Shown piece by piece: positions 43,501 through 53,758 of a DNA stretch of 64,000 nucleotides. Source of the stretch: Closterium sp. NIES-65 (Eukaryota > Streptophyta > Zygnematophyceae > Desmidiales > Closteriaceae). The stretch is taken from positions 1 to 64,000 of the forward strand of contig CANXME010000239.1 in assembly GCA_948144175.1 (NCBI GenBank), written 5' to 3'. Each line of letters begins with the position of its first letter. The stretch's first letter is position 1. Under the pieces are notes generated by a model. That model made no database searches. It had not been told where the DNA came from and saw only the letters and a program-made list of their open reading frames with translations. The position numbers and the translations under genes were made by a program.

Positions 43501-45953
43501 AGCTGCTAGGCCTTTTGGTGGTCCTGCTGGAGCTGGAGCTGCTGGAGGTGCTGGAGCTAGAGGTGATGCTGGAGCCGGTGCTTCTAGAGGTGCTACAGGA
43601 GTTGGCGCTACTGGAGCAGCTGGAGGTGCTGCTGGAGCTGGTGGTGCTACTGGAGTTGGAGCTGACGCTGGGGGTGCTGGTGCTGTCCCTGCTGGTTCTG
43701 AAGGCGCTGCGCGGCTGCGGCCGTACTTCGTTCCGATCCTTAAGCAGGTTCTTGATCTCCCGTCTTATACTAGTCCTGCTCTTTCCTTAGAGTGTCCACT
43801 GCTCGTCCAGTCGCAGTCACAGTTACAGCCCGCCCCCCCACTGCCTGCTCCTTCTTCTTACACTGGTCAGACCGGGGGTCTTACAAAGCGTCGTGAGCCT
43901 GAGTCTCGTCCTGCGTCGCCTGTTTGTGCTGCTCGCACTAGTTGTCGTGGTTCATGTCAGCGTCCTCCTCCTGTCCCTGGCACGCACCAGATGGCTCTGC
44001 GTCCTTCCACTTGCTCCGCAGCGTGTCCCTCTGCCGTCTCCTCCTGCATCCTCTCTTCCTGCCCTTGCTGACTCGGAGTCTGACTCCCTTTGTGCTGCTA
44101 GTCCTACTGTCGCGCGTCTCCTGGCCACTGTTGTCACTGACCCTTCCTTTGAGTCCACTGCTGCGTCTGCTCTTGGTGCTGAGCTTGTCGACTTTGCTGC
44201 TCGCTGTCGTCTAGACTGCGCCACTAGACTTGTTGCTGAGACTGAGTCTGCCTGTCCTCGGTCCGTCGGGGGTGAGTGTGCCCTTAGCACAGACGTCCTT
44301 GAGGACAGGCAGTAGGAGTTCCAGTGTTTTGCTGCTGCTTTACCTCATCTCGTGTCCATGCTGCTTGCCCCTGAGGGAGACCCGGATGCACCAGACATCC
44401 CGACCCCGCACTCTTACGCAGAGGCGATAGAGGGTCCCTACTCCTCTCAGTGGCAGACAGCCATGGACGCAGAGATGGCTTTCTAGAAGTGCACAGGCAC
44501 CTACGTTGAGGAGGTTCACCCACCTAGGGCGAACATTGTCGATGGCATCATGATTTTCAGGGTGAAGCGGCAGCCGGGTTCTCCGCCTGTCTTCAAGGCG
44601 CCTTACGTGGCTCGAGGCTTCAGTCAGCGGCAGGGAGTTGACTACTTTCAGACCTTCTCTCCCACCCCGAAGATGACCAGTCTTCCGGTGCTGCTGCACG
44701 TCGCCGCTCAGCGTGACAACGAGCTTCACTCTCTTGACTTCAGCACTTCTTTCCTACATGGCAGCCTGCACGAGGAGATCTGGCTGCGCCGCCCACCTGG
44801 TACCCAGTGGAGGCTCCGGCAGCCAGTCTATGGTCTCCGCCTGGCGCCCCGTAAGTGGCACGACACACTGAGGACTACTCTTGCGGCCCTTGGGTTTGCT
44901 CCTTCCACTACTGACCCGTCGCTGTTTCTGCACACTAACACTTGGCTGCCGCCGTTCTACATCCTCGTGTACGTCGACGACTTGGACTTTGCCACTTCTG
45001 ACACTGAGGGACTCGCCCACATGAAGTCGGAGCTGCAAAAGAGACACACGTGCACAGACCTGGGTGAGCTGCGCAGCTATCTTGGCTTGCAGATCACCCG
45101 GGATAGAGCATGGCGCACCATTACCTTGACTGAGTCACACATGGTGCAGCAGGTCCTTCAGCGCTTCAACTTCACATACTCCTCGCCTCAGGCCACTCCT
45201 CTGTCTACTCGCCACTCGCTCTCAGCTCTTCCTTCAGATGAGTCCGTAGAGCCGAGTGGCCCGTACCCAGAGCTTGTTGGTTGCCTCATGTACCTGATGA
45301 CTTGCACTCGACCTGACCTTGCATACCCTCTTAGCATCTTGGCACGCTATGTTGCTCCTGGGAGACACCGACCAGAGCAGATGGATCCAACTAAGAGGGT
45401 GTTGCGCTACCTGTGCAGTACGTCGAGCATGGGGCTCGTGCTTGGAGGACGGGCTCGAGTTGTCCTCACTGGTTACGCAGACGCTTCTTGGGTTGACGAC
45501 CAGGCTACATAGCGGTCGTCACAGGGTTACACCTTCAGCCTTGGTTCCGGCTCTGTTTCGTGGCGGTCTACCCGCTCGTCTTCTGTTCTCAGCTCAAGTT
45601 GTGAGGCTGAGATCTATGCTGGGGCCATGGCTGCACAGGAGTTACGCTAGCTCACCTACCTGCTGACTGACTTGGGAGAGGCACCTCGTTCTCCTCCAGT
45701 TCTGTACGTCGACAACAAGGCCATGCTGGCCTTGTGTCAGGAGCACAGACTAGAGCACAGAACGAAGCACATTGCTCTGTGCTGCTTCCTTGCTCAAGAG
45801 TTGCAGCAGCGTGGTCAGCTTCGTCTTGCTTACGTGGCCACTCGGGCCAACAATGCTGATATCTTTACCAAGGCACTTCAGCCTTGTGATTATCAGCGCT
45901 TTTGTTCTATATTAGGTCTTGTGCCTACCTGGCCTCACTTGCTTACCTCTTGA
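40524..45953 (+). pseudogene. Element F Gag-Pol remnant
   Basis: In order: gag from LYYLVTRLPDSLRSVKDHF with a Gly run (40850-41030); the Cys/His motif (CAYVLRTSERSGETCG, then H and C, 41147-41220); a protease whose LDSGAS has become LESSAS (about 41510), so the catalytic Asp is lost; GAG-pre-integrase HHRLGHPSLPRL; integrase LHMDMWGP, LHSNRGGEF (catalytic Asp to Asn) and PQQNGIAERR; a frameshift near 42662; the GAEPGG-type spacer; RT with FKAPYVARGFSQ and YVDDLDF; and RNase H with TAG codons near 45510 and 45647. Two catalytic sites are substituted and the frame is broken, so it is inactive. Confidence 0.85.
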
Positions 45954-46168
45954 CTTTGCTTGTACTATGATCTATATATACCTGCACCCACATGCTTACC
46001 CTTGCTAGGTTGAGATTATTGTCTTGCTTGTTGTTGATTTAGAATCCCGCATGTGAACTGGCCTTGTGGCCTTGTACTTGTGCTCAGAATGCGTGGTGAC
46101 GTTGTGATCCACCCTGAGCTTGACCTTGCCTTGTTCTCTTGCTTGTCCTCCACTTTGCCTATGTGGTG

Positions 46169-46291
46169 TGTCAGAACTATATTGTAGCTTGCAGTGGGGC
46201 ACTCCTTATGGGGTACAGTATTGTTAGCTTTTGCCTATACAAACCTTGTTCTGCCGTGTTTCTAGTCATTCTCGTTTCATACTCTGTGACA
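46169..46291 (+). repeat. Element F 3' LTR
   Basis: 123 bp, TGTCAGAACTAT to CTGTGACA, preceded by CTTTGCCTATGTGGTG, a weakened polypurine tract. Confidence 0.9.
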
Positions 46292-46472
46292 GGCCAGAAA
46301 TTTCACCAATCCCAAGTACATTCACAGTAAAGGTGCCATTGTGGCCGAGTTCGTCTGCATATTCACTGTCGATCCTAGTGGCGTTTGGAGCTGCAACGTT
46401 GTAGAGACGGTGTCGCTCATTTATGCTTCCTAGCCAACCGGCACGTTGAATACGCTAATCGGGGCTGGGCTG
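46292..46472. other. Short host segment between elements F and H
   Basis: 180 bp between the F and H insertions. A minus-strand frame (RLYNVAAPNATRIDSEYADE and NGTFTVNVLGIGEIS) is open, but it does not extend over the excised neighbours at 40332 or 59867 and no homologue is recognised. The last five bases (GGCTG) are the target duplication of H. Confidence 0.4.
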
Positions 46473-46901
46473 TGTTGGGAACAAATAGTCTTAAGCGCCT
46501 CTGTCGTGTCGAAACTCAAGACACAAGCGAAGCAGCTCAAATCGAAGCACCGCGAGTCAACCCTCGGAGGTTAACGTAACCGCTGGAGGTTACGAGAAAG
46601 TCAAAGGTCAGCGACCTTTGACCTGACGCAGCGCGACAGCAAGGACACACAACTGACTCGACATTGTGCAGTTGCACGAGTCGCACTGTATCGAACCTCA
46701 ACAGTAAAAAAGTTACAATTATGTCTCTTCATTTTCTCTGTACTCATATATATATTCCTGTATCTCTTTGCTTTAATTAACTTACTTTGCCCTCACATAC
46801 TAGCGCAAGGTGGTTCAAGGACTTTATTCAAACGCTTCCGCTACTACATCATTTACTCAGACTTTAACTCTACTAAAGATCCTAGGGCGTTCAGCCCAAC
46901 A
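46473..46901 (+). repeat. Element H 5' LTR
   Basis: 429 bp. Contains an inverted repeat AAAGGTCAGCGACCTTT (near 46601-46620). TATATATATTCC near 46745 is a TATA-box candidate. Confidence 0.95.
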
Positions 46902-46961
46902 TGGTATGAGAGCTGGTTAGAGTTAAAAATCTCTCTTCAACACTTAATACATCAAGAAGAC

Positions 46962-47876
46962 ATGTCTGCTAGAAAGGAGAGGAGCTCCTCCAACGGCTCT
47001 CCCGGTACTACCCCTACTCCACCTCCTGCCTCTGGCCTACTGACAGAGGAAGGGACAACAACTAGACCAGCAGCTGGGTCTACGGAAACACCCGCAAACC
47101 AAGGCGCGGGCTTCGATCCAAGTATGATGGAGAAATTCTTCTCCTTCATGTCCTTCTACGAGCAGCATCAGCAAGGAGTACCTGCGCAATCAAACAACAG
47201 CAACAACAACAACAACGTGACGCCCATGAGTCTCGATGGCTCATCCTACGCACGCGGGAATCAACATCAACAACCTACCTTCGCTCCATACGAGCCCCAG
47301 CGCGGCTCCGTCAGCTTCATGCCGCAACCACAACCTGCACCGAGACAAGAAAGAGCACTGGACGCACTACAAGTTCAGTCGCAATTCGCGCATGTTCTAA
47401 AACTACAAACGACAAAACCTTTCGACGGGAAGGATTTCTTTACCTGGTCGTTCGAATTCGAGCTGATGATGGAAGGAGCGCAGATCCTTGGCTTCTTCGA
47501 TGGGTCCCTGCCATATCCAACAAACGGCACGCAGTATGAGAAGCAGCAGTACACCTATCAATCGATGATGGCGTACACAATACTACTGAGGAACATCACC
47601 CCGACTCAACAGCAGAACATAAGGACTTACCGAGGTTACGGTAACTCCGCGGAGCTCGCGTACAACCACTTGAAGAACCTGTATCAAGCAACAGACAGCG
47701 TAAACCAAAGCCGGTTAATGGCGCAGCTGACAACAATCGAAATGAAACCAGGCGAGAAGGGCATGGCATATATCAGTCGCTGCCGCGAACTGCGCAACAA
47801 GCTTCTTCGATGTGGAGGATCGATTTCAGAAGACGCCTTTGTCACGGTTGTCATCGGTGGTCTTGGCCCTCACTAG
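46962..47876 (+). CDS. Element H Gag, ends at an in-frame TAG
   Basis: ATG at 46962 begins MSARKERSSSNGSPGTTPTP. A disordered Thr/Pro/Asn/Gln-rich N-terminus (about residues 1-135) is followed by a copia gag domain: KLQTTKPFDGKDFFTWSFEF, then YNHLKNLYQATDSVNQSRL and MKPGEKGMAYISRCRELRNK. The frame stops at TAG 47874-47876 after VVIGGLGPH, and the very next codons in the same frame read RSTRAILRAHGRISEAAL and lead into the zinc knuckle, so the stop looks like a point mutation in a single gag-pol frame. Programmed readthrough is an alternative. Confidence 0.85.
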   Translation: MSARKERSSSNGSPGTTPTPPPASGLLTEEGTTTRPAAGSTETPANQGAGFDPSMMEKFFSFMSFYEQHQQGVPAQSNNSNNNNNVTPMSLDGSSYARGNQHQQPTFAPYEPQRGSVSFMPQPQPAPRQERALDALQVQSQFAHVLKLQTTKPFDGKDFFTWSFEFELMMEGAQILGFFDGSLPYPTNGTQYEKQQYTYQSMMAYTILLRNITPTQQQNIRTYRGYGNSAELAYNHLKNLYQATDSVNQSRLMAQLTTIEMKPGEKGMAYISRCRELRNKLLRCGGSISEDAFVTVVIGGLGPH

Positions 47877-50800
47877 CGCTCCACTCGCGCCATATTACGG
47901 GCACACGGGAGAATCTCCGAAGCAGCACTCTCCGCCGAAATCCATGCTGAACAGCAGGACATGGACCTGCAAGAAGAACGACATAAGAAGAAAACGTCAG
48001 TACCAGAGTTCGCGTTTCACACCCAGCGACGCTACAACAACAACAATCGGCAGCAACAACAATTGAAGCCAGTACCTCCGTTTTGCCATATCTGCAAGAC
48101 TTCAGGGCATCCTCGTACGCACTGCCCGTATCGCCAGCAATCGACAACACCACAGCGACAACTTCGGCCTTCAAGCTCCCAAGTCACTTCAACGCAAGCA
48201 ACTCCCACGACAAAGATTCAAACCTCAACGACTCCAACAGGACAACCTGCACAAGGAGCAAGAAACATCGTCAATTGCATGGCAAAGACAACAGATTCCT
48301 GCATCACCGAATCACCGCCGCACTACTCACCAGAAGAACGACTTGACGAAACCACACCTCGCCGCGAGTCACTTCAGCCGAACCCGACATACGCCGCCAT
48401 CGCTCAAAGCGAGCCATCCGGAAGAGACACTTGGTTCTTGGATAGTTGCTGCGGACAACACATGTGCTCCTCAGGACGTTTCGTTCAACGCGAGCACCGA
48501 CTTCAACGAGAAGTCGTCATCACCGTCGCCAATAATCAGAACCTGCGAACAAGACGACAAGGCATAGTACAGCTTCAGTCACGGGAGACGAACGTCGTAC
48601 TACAAATGTCGAAAGTCTTAATAGCAGAGGGACTCGGCTACAACTTACTGAGCGTCAGTCAGCTGATGGCGAAAGGCATACACCTGGAAGCCGACAGCAC
48701 CACCCAGGAGTTCAAACTGTACCACGGGAAGGGCGGCCTCTACATCGGAAAGGCGGTTCTGAAGAATAACGTCTTTGTCCTTGACTTCGTCCCAGACCTG
48801 GGCACCGCAGACAGCGACGCCATCGTGAACTTCGCCGACTGGACGCACCCTCCAGATCTTGATCCAGACTTCAGCCTGGAAGGCTTCTGGTACTCGCATA
48901 CCATCCCTGAAGCAGAACGAACACGCGCGTTAGCAACAATTCAACATCCGGCAGTAGCAGAAACAACATCGGCAGTAGCAGAAACATCATCAGCAGCAGC
49001 AGAGACAACATCGGCAGCAGCAGAAACATCATCGGCAGTAGCAGAACCATCGTCAGCGACACCAGTTCTCGTTGACGAAGCACCACCAACACTCGCACAG
49101 CAGCTGAACCCAACTCAACGAGAAGTCCACAGAAGCGCAAACTTCGTCGCCAGCTTCTACTCCAACTCCGATGCGTATCGACGCTCACCCGGACACCGCG
49201 CCTCCGAAGACATCTGGCACGCACGCATGGGACATCCAAGCAACACCGTGTTAAATAATACAATAAGAGCAGGAGTCCTAGACAAGGATTCATTACTACT
49301 ACCCGACGGCAGAGAACTTCAACGGGCACGAGGAACTTGCCTCACCTGCCCCGAAGCTGACTTACCACATCGACCGTTTACTCCTCACCACAACCCGAGC
49401 GCACCCGCGTACGCACCACTCGAGAAGGTGTACAGCGATATTCTCTTCAATCGAGAACCAGGACAAGTTACTTACAACTACACGATAACCTTCATCGACG
49501 CCGCCACTCGATACGTCTGGCACATAAACCTACCCAGCCGCGACATGGCACTCGCAGCGTTTGCCGCCTGGCTACCAGTAGCAGAGAGAGAGTCGGGAGC
49601 ACAGCTGAAAAGCTTCCAGTCAGACGGAGGAGGAGAATACACCTCTCAGCGCTTCAAGCAGTACCTGGCGGAAAGAGGAATCAAGCAGCTCCTCTCCCTT
49701 CCCTACGCCCATCAGCAGCAAGGTGTCGCAGAAAGAATGAACAGGACTCTGCAGAACAGCATGCGCAAACTGCTTGGTGGCATGCGGCTACCCAACCACC
49801 AGTGGCCTGCAGCAATGGACCACGCTGTCATGCTGCACAACTTGATGTCGTCGTCCTCACTTCCGAACAACGCATCACCGCATCTGCTGTGGACAAGGAA
49901 ACAGGGCAGCACAAAAATGTTACAAGTTTTCGAGTGTATGGTACAGTACCGACCCCCAGAAGCACGAGCGGGAAGATTTTCACAACGCGCACAATGGGGA
50001 CTACACCTCGGCATCGAAAAGAATTACAACGCGTGGAAAATCTTCGACGTCCACTCCAAGGAAACAGTAGCAGCACGTGACGTGATCTTCTACGAACGAC
50101 TCACGCTTCAGACGTACCTCGCCAACTTGCACGAAAATCAGGACCCCACAGGTGGCTTTCGTGGTGACCGAGCCTTCGCCTCAGCAGCGGACGAAGCAGA
50201 CTGGGACGAGCAGAACGTCGACAACGCATCAGAAGAAGCCGGACCTCTACCATTCTGCTCCGTCAACGTCCCCATGGACGAAGAAAATCCTCGCGAAAGC
50301 GCCAACGCCGAAGTCTTCTACCACTTCGCCGACAACGGTTACGTAACACCTGCGACAGTCAACACCAACGAAGCAGAACGGATAGGGCCGAATTTCATAC
50401 CTGACCCAGAAGCGGGAGATGAAGCAGCTTATCCCGAGGACACAACTCTCCCCCGCTACTCACAGACTGGACTGCAGATTCTCGGCCTCGTCACCGCAGT
50501 CCACGGCAATACTCTTCCTAAAGAGCCTGCGACAGTTCAGCAGGCTCTTGGGGGGAAACACACGGAGAAATGGCGTGAAGCCATGGACAGAGAGTTAAAG
50601 GCGCTGGAGGAACGCAACACCTGGAAAGTCGTTCCCGTAAGCGTGGCAAGGAACAAGACCATCCTCACCGGGAAATGGGTCTTGCGCATTAAAAGAAAGG
50701 CAGACGGTACAATCGAGAAATTCAAAGCACGCTGGGTCGTGCGTGGATTCGACCAGGAGCACGGACGGGACTTCACCGAGACATTCGCCCCGGAGAGCCG

Positions 50801-51344
50801 ACATACCTCACTCCGAATTCTTCTCGCGATCGCCGCTATGAAGAAGAAGAAACTGCGACAAATCGATGTCGCCAACGCGTTCCTCTACGCACCCGTCGAC
50901 GCCGAAATCTTCGTCGAGCTCCCACACGGTACCCACGGGGAACCTAACCAAGTTTGCCAGCTACTGAAATCGCTCTACGGTATCAAACAAGCCCCGCGGC
51001 TGTGGCAACAGCACCTACACGCTCGCCTCACTCGCATCGGATTCCGCCAACTACCTCACGACCAAGGAATGTATCGACTCACAAAAAACGCCGACTATAT
51101 CCTGCTGATCGTCTACGTCGACGACCTACTCTACATTGGCTCCACCGACGACGTCACCACCTGGTTCGAAGGGGAGCTGCAGAGGGATCTTACACTCACG
51201 GTCTCCTCTACCGTCACTCAGTACCTCGGACTCAACATCCGCGAAGAAGAGAACGCGATCTATCTCAGCGCCGAAAAGTATGCCGACACTATCGCCAAAC
51301 GCTTCTCGCTCACACCTACCACTATCTCCACGCCATACCGCTAA
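47877..51344 (+). CDS. Element H Pol: zinc knuckle, protease, integrase, RT
   Basis: The same frame as gag continues to TAA at 51342-51344. Order: CCHC knuckle CHICKTSGHPRTHC (48084-48125), protease TWFLDSCCGQHMCSSGRF (Asp codon 48441-48443; DSCC replaces DSG), a spacer with AETTSA/AETSSA repeats (48949-49059), HARMGHPSNTVL with CLTC, integrase with VYSDILFN, FQSDGGGEY and QQQGVAERMNR, then RT with WREAMDRELKALEERNTWKV, FKARWVVRGFDQEHGRDF, QIDVANAFLY, SLYGIKQAPRLWQQ and YVDD (51114-51125). After the TAA the frame goes on (TAGNDKGGPALLKTAG, LGCLLFAAVTCRPDLSYSAS) to the G insertion at 51557. The TAA is thus a second nonsense mutation. Apart from the two stops this copy is close to complete. Confidence 0.9.
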   Translation, partial: RSTRAILRAHGRISEAALSAEIHAEQQDMDLQEERHKKKTSVPEFAFHTQRRYNNNNRQQQQLKPVPPFCHICKTSGHPRTHCPYRQQSTTPQRQLRPSSSQVTSTQATPTTKIQTSTTPTGQPAQGARNIVNCMAKTTDSCITESPPHYSPEERLDETTPRRESLQPNPTYAAIAQSEPSGRDTWFLDSCCGQHMCSSGRFVQREHRLQREVVITVANNQNLRTRRQGIVQLQSRETNVVLQMSKVLIAEGLGYNLLSVSQLMAKGIHLEADSTTQEFKLYHGKGGLYIGKAVLKNNVFVLDFVPDLGTADSDAIVNFADWTHPPDLDPDFSLEGFWYSHTIPEAERTRALATIQHPAVAETTSAVAETSSAAAETTSAAAETSSAVAEPSSATPVLVDEAPPTLAQQLNPTQREVHRSANFVASFYSNSDAYRRSPGHRASEDIWHARMGHPSNTVLNNTIRAGVLDKDSLLLPDGRELQRARGTCLTCPEADLPHRPFTPHHNPSAPAYAPLEKVYSDILFNREPGQVTYNYTITFIDAATRYVWHINLPSRDMALAAFAAWLPVAERESGAQLKSFQSDGGGEYTSQRFKQYLAERGIKQLLSLPYAHQQQGVAERMNRTLQNSMRKLLGGMRLPNHQWPAAMDHAVMLHNLMSSSSLPNNASPHLLWTRKQGSTKMLQVFECMVQYRPPEARAGRFSQRAQWGLHLGIEKNYNAWKIFDVHSKETVAARDVIFYERLTLQTYLANLHENQDPTGGFRGDRAFASAADEADWDEQNVDNASEEAGPLPFCSVNVPMDEENPRESANAEVFYHFADNGYVTPATVNTNEAERIGPNFIPDPEAGDEAAYPEDTTLPRYSQTGLQILGLVTAVHGNTLPKEPATVQQALGGKHTEKWREAMDRELKALEERNTWKVVPVSVARNKTILTGKWVLRIKRKADGTIEKFKARWVVRGFDQEHGRDFTETFAPESRHTSLRILLAIAAMKKKKLRQIDVANAFLYAPVDAEIFVELPHGTHGEPNQVCQLLKSLYGIKQAPRLWQQHLHARLTRIGFRQLPHDQGMYRLTKNADYILLIVYVDDLLYIGSTDDVTTWFEGELQRDLTLTVSSTVTQYLGLNIREEENAIYLSAEKYADTIAKRFSLTPTTISTPYR

Positions 51345-51557
51345 ACGGCAGGGAACGACAAAGGAGGTCCCGCTCTACTCAAAACCGCCGGAATACGCGA
51401 CTACCAGAGGAAGCTGGGCTGCCTTCTCTTCGCAGCCGTCACCTGCCGCCCAGATCTGTCCTACTCCGCAAGTCAACTTGCTACCTATCTCAAAAGGCCC
51501 GAAACAGAACACCTGGCGGAACTCGACCGCGCTCTCCACTACTTCGTGAGCACCTCG

Positions 51558-51690
51558 TGTCAGAACTTATAGCTTACTTGTTTCTGTAGGCTATAGTGGG
51601 GTATCCCATAGGGGGTACAACCCAATTAGGGTTTCCTATTTGTACTCACTTCGTTCATAGTCATTTCCACTCCTCGTTCGTACTTTCTCA
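51558..51690 (+). repeat. Element G 5' LTR
   Basis: 133 bp, TGTCAGAACTTATAGC to ACTTTCTCA. Contains AACCCAATTAGGGTT, a near-palindrome with telomere-like arms that is also present in the LTRs of A. Confidence 0.97.
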
Positions 51691-51784
51691 TGGAATCAGA
51701 GCAGGTCCCTTCCTAGGGCCTGTTCCTAGGGCCCACCGAAGCGCGCCCCGAGGCGCGCAATTTTTTTTAGCGACCCTCCGAGTC

Positions 51785-52545
51785 GCCCCTCCCGTCGTGC
51801 TCCCTGCTTAGGCCCCTCGTCGGCCCCGCGTACCCCTCGTCGGCCCCGCGTAGGCCCCACGTACCCCTCGTCGGCCCCGCGTAGGCCCCGCGTACCCCTC
51901 GTCGGCCCCACGTAGGCCCCGCGTAGGCCCCGCGTACCCCTCGTCGGCCCCGCGTAGGCCCCGCGTACCCCTCGTCGACCCCGCGTACCCCTCGTCGGCC
52001 CCGCGTAGGCCCCGCCCAGGCCCCGTCTCGGCCCCGTGTCGGCCCCGCGTAGGCTCCGTCGGCCCCGCTTAGGCCCCTCTTCGGCCCCGCGCCGGCCCCA
52101 CCTACGCCCTGTCGGCCCCGCGCTGGCCCCGCTTAGGCCCGCCACCGGCCCCTGCTACAGCCCGCCACCGGCCCTGCTACAGCCGCCACCGGCCCCTACT
52201 ACAGCCCGCCGCCGGCCCTGCTACAGCCCGCCACCGGCCCTGCTACAGCCGCCACCGGCCCCTGCTACAGCCCGCCACCGGCCCTGCTACAGCCGCCACC
52301 GGCCCCTGCTACAGCCCGCCGCCGGCCCTGCTACAGCCCGCCGCCGGCCCTGCTACAACCCGCCACCGGCCCTGCTACAGCCCACCACCGGCCCTGCTGC
52401 AGCCCGCCGTGCTGCACGTGAGCAGCCCCAGCAGCCCGCGCCGCCCGTGAGCCCCTACGCCACCCGAGCCGCGCGAGACGCCCGAGCCGCCCGAGCCGCC
52501 CGAGCCGCCCGAGCCGCCCGAGCCGCCCGAGCCGCCTGAGCCACG
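51785..52545 (+). repeat. Element G leader: three GC-rich minisatellites
   Basis: 51800-52030: a unit of about 30 bp built from GTCGGCCCCGCGTAGGCCCC and GCGTACCCCTC. 52140-52400: units of 19-23 bp, CCCGCCACCGGCCCTGCTAC plus AGC, about eleven copies. 52480-52545: a 9-bp unit, GAGCCGCCC, seven to eight copies. They lie between primer-binding site and gag ATG. Non-coding. Confidence 0.9.
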
Positions 52546-52643
52546 CGAGCCACCTGAGGAGCCGTGCTGCTGTCCCTGAGCTGTGTTCCTCTGCTGCTGA
52601 CCTACCCGACTCTTCCAGCCCGGTGAGACTTTCAGCTGCTGCC

Positions 52644-53717
52644 ATGGCCACCCCCAATGTTCTTACTTTTGACGCTGAGGGGAGGGCCATTGACTTTCCC
52701 GTCTGGATTGAACACCTGCAGCTGTACTTACTGTGTGATGCGATAGATGAGGTCTCTCTCTTTGACTTTGTCTCTGGAGCTGTCCCTGCCCCGCCTGCTG
52801 ATGCTGACTCTGCCGTTCGCTCCAAGTGGGCGACCCGCGATGCTGCTGCACGTCTTGCTGTGCGTCGCCACCTCCCTTCCTCTGAGCGTGCCCACTTTAG
52901 TCAGTGCAAGACCGCTCAGGCCTTGTACAACGCTGTAGTTGCACGTTACTCCTCCCCTTCCTCCGCTACCCTTAGCCGCCTCATGCTACCGTTTCTCTTC
53001 CCTGACCTCGCTTCCTTTCCCACTGTCGCTGACCTCGTTACCCACCTCCGCGCTAGTGACGCTCGCTACCGCGCTGCCCTTCCTGCTGAGTTCCGCGCCG
53101 CAAACCCTCCTCCCATGTATATCACTCTCTACTTTCTCGTCACCCGTCTTCCTGAGTCCCTTCGTGTCGTTAGGGACCAGTTTCTCTCTGTCTGTCCCAC
53201 CACCCTCACTGTCGACCTCCTTGAGGAGTCCCTGCTAGCGGCTGAGAAGAGTATAGTCGCTGTAGGGGCCTCTAGGGGTGACCCTCGCACCCCCATCTTT
53301 GAGGGGTGTTCTCCTTCCCCCCTGCTGCCCTCTGTCGCCTCTGCTGCTACGGCCGACCTCGCTGGTTTTGAGTCGGTCGGTGCGGCGTCTGCCCCCAGCG
53401 GCAGACGCCGCTCTGGCAAGGGCAAGGGGGGCAAGGGAGCGGGTGGATCTAGAGGAGGCAGTGGCGGAGGAGGTGGGGGTGGCGGGGGGAGTGGGGGTGG
53501 CGGTGGAGGTGGTGGCGGGAGTGGAGGTACTAGTGGCGGCGGTGGAGGCGGAGGTGGCGGCGGAGGTGGTAGCGGAGGAGGCGGTGGGAGCGGTGGGAGC
53601 GACGGTCCTGGTGGGGGAGGTGGCGGTGGAGACGGGGGTGGCGGTGGAGGCGGGGGTGGTGGTGGAGGCGGGGGTCGGAGTGGCTCGTCCCAGCGGAGCA
53701 GGTCTGGGGGTGGTCAG

Positions 53718-53758
<41 letters not shown>

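Larger units (their letters stand above)
40333..46291 (+). mobile_element. Element F: decayed Ty1/copia element, same family as A and G
   Basis: 123-bp LTRs at 40333-40455 and 46169-46291 with about 13 differences, flanked by perfect GGCCA duplications (40328-40332 and 46292-46296). The primer-binding site TGGTTTCAGAGCAGG follows the 5' LTR. The leader runs straight into the middle of gag (LYYLVTRLPDSL), so the N-terminal gag and most of the leader are deleted. Many stops in pol. Confidence 0.92.

Noticed and set aside
46292-46472. Possible host exon reading RLYNVAAPNATRIDSEYADE on the minus strand
   Set aside because: After removing the flanking retrotransposons the frame hits stops on both sides and no splice sites fit.
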